Below, one piece after another: positions 24,141 through 25,118 of a DNA stretch of 25,118 nucleotides. The notes beneath the pieces were generated by a model. It did no database searches and was not told where the DNA came from. It saw only the letters and a program-made list of their open reading frames with translations. Source of the stretch: Bifidobacteriaceae bacterium (GTDB taxonomy: Bacteria; Actinomycetota; Actinomycetes; Actinomycetales; WQXJ01). Numbering within the stretch: the stretch's first letter is position 1; each line of letters starts with the position of its first letter. A program made the position numbers and the translations under genes. The stretch is from contig JAISCU010000302.1 in the NCBI GenBank assembly GCA_031265345.1, positions 1 through 25,118 on the forward strand, given 5' to 3'.

Positions 24141-25118
24141 ATGTTGCACACACTCGCCAGGAAGACCCTGGCCACCCTCGCTACCGGCGCTATGGCCACT
24201 GCCGCGCTGGTCGTGATCGCTCAGCCGGCTGTCGCCACCGATGGTGACCCGCTGCAATTGGGCTACCTCCAAGTCACGCCGAGTTCAGGCCAAATCGACG
24301 TCAGCGATTCGGTGGGGTGGCTGACCTCCGCCTTCACGAACGAGGGCGAGGTCTGCCCAGACGGCCACCGTGCCCGCTCCGGTTTCTATTCCAAGGTTGA
24401 CGGCGTGCTCGACACCAACCCCATCGCGGGCCAAATCCGAGCGGGTATCACCTATGCAGGAAGCCACGGGGGCATCAACGACGGCGAAACGAACATCCTC
24501 CGCACGGCCGATCTCGTCTCGAACGCACAGGCAGCCTTCCCCTGGGAAGAGGTGGCACCCAACGGCGGCGTGGTCGAATTGCGGCACGCCTGCCAGGCGG
24601 CCGCCCAGTACGCGCCGACCAGCGATCCCTACTACCAAGTCACGATCGAGGTTCAGCCAGGCGGAGCCTGGGTCGTCATCCAGCAGGGTTCTCCCGCTGG
24701 TCCGTCGGCCTATGACTCCTCCGAGTCTGACATCAACGTGGACGTGCCCGAGGCCACGACCACCACCCCGCCCACCGGCTTGAAGATCTCGGTCAAGCCC
24801 GGCCCCGTCACCTTGACCGGCCCGGCCACCCGTGAGGCCGGCGAAGTGTGGTCCGCCACCGGCACGCTCGACAACGTGACCGTGAACGACGACCGCCGCG
24901 ACTCGGCCGCAGCCGGATGGACCCTCAACGGCAGGGCCTCGGCTTTCACCGCCACTGACAAAGATCCCATCCCGGCCTCCAATCTCGGTTGGACCCCGGC
25001 CAAGGTCTCCGGAGCTGGTGCGGCTGGCGCAGCCGTGGCTCCGGGCGTGGCCGGTGGCCTGTCCACCGATAAGCCGCTGGCCACTGGCACGGCATCGGAC
25101 GATGTTGACGTCAAGACC
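24141..25118 (+). CDS. Secreted protein with WxL-like domain (3' end outside window)
   Basis: The frame is open from ATG 24141 to the last base (326 residues seen) and is supported by AGGGAG eight bases upstream. A signal peptide (cleavage after AVA, about 32) is followed by a beta-rich domain (about 33-203) with cysteines at 72 and 151, a Thr/Pro linker (205-212) and a second domain. The second domain contains DDRRDSAAAGWTLNGRASAF (250-269) and LGWTP (282-286), which fits the WxL-type cell-surface domain pattern: W-T-L followed by a distal W. Such domains bind the cell wall peptidoglycan in Gram-positive bacteria. The placement after the binding protein suggests a role at the cell surface with the phosphate locus, but this is inference. 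Confidence 0.75.
   Translation, partial: MLHTLARKTLATLATGAMATAALVVIAQPAVATDGDPLQLGYLQVTPSSGQIDVSDSVGWLTSAFTNEGEVCPDGHRARSGFYSKVDGVLDTNPIAGQIRAGITYAGSHGGINDGETNILRTADLVSNAQAAFPWEEVAPNGGVVELRHACQAAAQYAPTSDPYYQVTIEVQPGGAWVVIQQGSPAGPSAYDSSESDINVDVPEATTTTPPTGLKISVKPGPVTLTGPATREAGEVWSATGTLDNVTVNDDRRDSAAAGWTLNGRASAFTATDKDPIPASNLGWTPAKVSGAGAAGAAVAPGVAGGLSTDKPLATGTASDDVDVKT

Overview
The window is high-GC DNA from an actinobacterium. The evidence is a ClpC-type chaperone, a mycothiol synthase (mycothiol is made only by actinobacteria), an N-acetylglutamate synthase of the mycobacterial Rv2747 type, frequent GTG/TTG starts, leaderless-looking promoters and a Streptomyces-type PHO box. The genus cannot be fixed from sequence alone.

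Layout. (1) 1-1101 is the 3' part of clpC, ending in a strong terminator. (2) 1231-2442 is a leftward Fic-domain gene bracketed by two ~95-bp direct repeats that look like copies of the clpC-glpK intergenic/terminator segment. (3) 2631-5851 is a leftward glpD-glpK operon for glycerol catabolism. (4) 5852-6882 has no convincing gene but carries a 258-bp multi-hairpin repeat element (element A). (5) 6883-10173 is a leftward cassette of a small secreted peptide, an ABC ATPase and a large FtsX-type permease. (6) 10646-11920 carries rightward argA (N-acetylglutamate synthase) and a membrane-anchored unknown. (7) 11998-12261 is a second multi-hairpin element (element B), related to A. (8) 12376-13935 is a leftward pair, a conserved unknown and mshD. 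(9) 14214-15400 has an orphan 144-aa gene, a RelE/Phd-type toxin-antitoxin pair and tRNA-Lys(TTT). (10) 15682-25118 is a rightward phosphate-transport-like locus: PHO box, pstC, pstA, a PstS with a C-terminal membrane anchor, a 925-aa exported and anchored protein with binding-protein features, a secreted PstS-like protein, and the start of a secreted protein with a WxL-like domain. No PstB ATPase lies in the window.

How the genes work together. GlpD and GlpK are coupled by a 4-nt overlap, as are pstC-pstA (if the upstream start is used), pstA-pstS and pstS-925-aa gene, so these are operons. The PHO box places the pst locus under probable PhoP control in phosphate limitation. The binding proteins lack a lipobox and two carry C-terminal transmembrane anchors, suggesting a surface-tethered way of holding substrate-binding proteins near the permease.

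The most unusual signal is the pair of elements A and B. They share a conserved scaffold with nearly identical spacing, yet each carries its own short word (ACCTGCA in A, AAAGACAAAT in B) repeated six times in alternating orientation, so that each element folds into three stems closed by its own word. Function is unknown.
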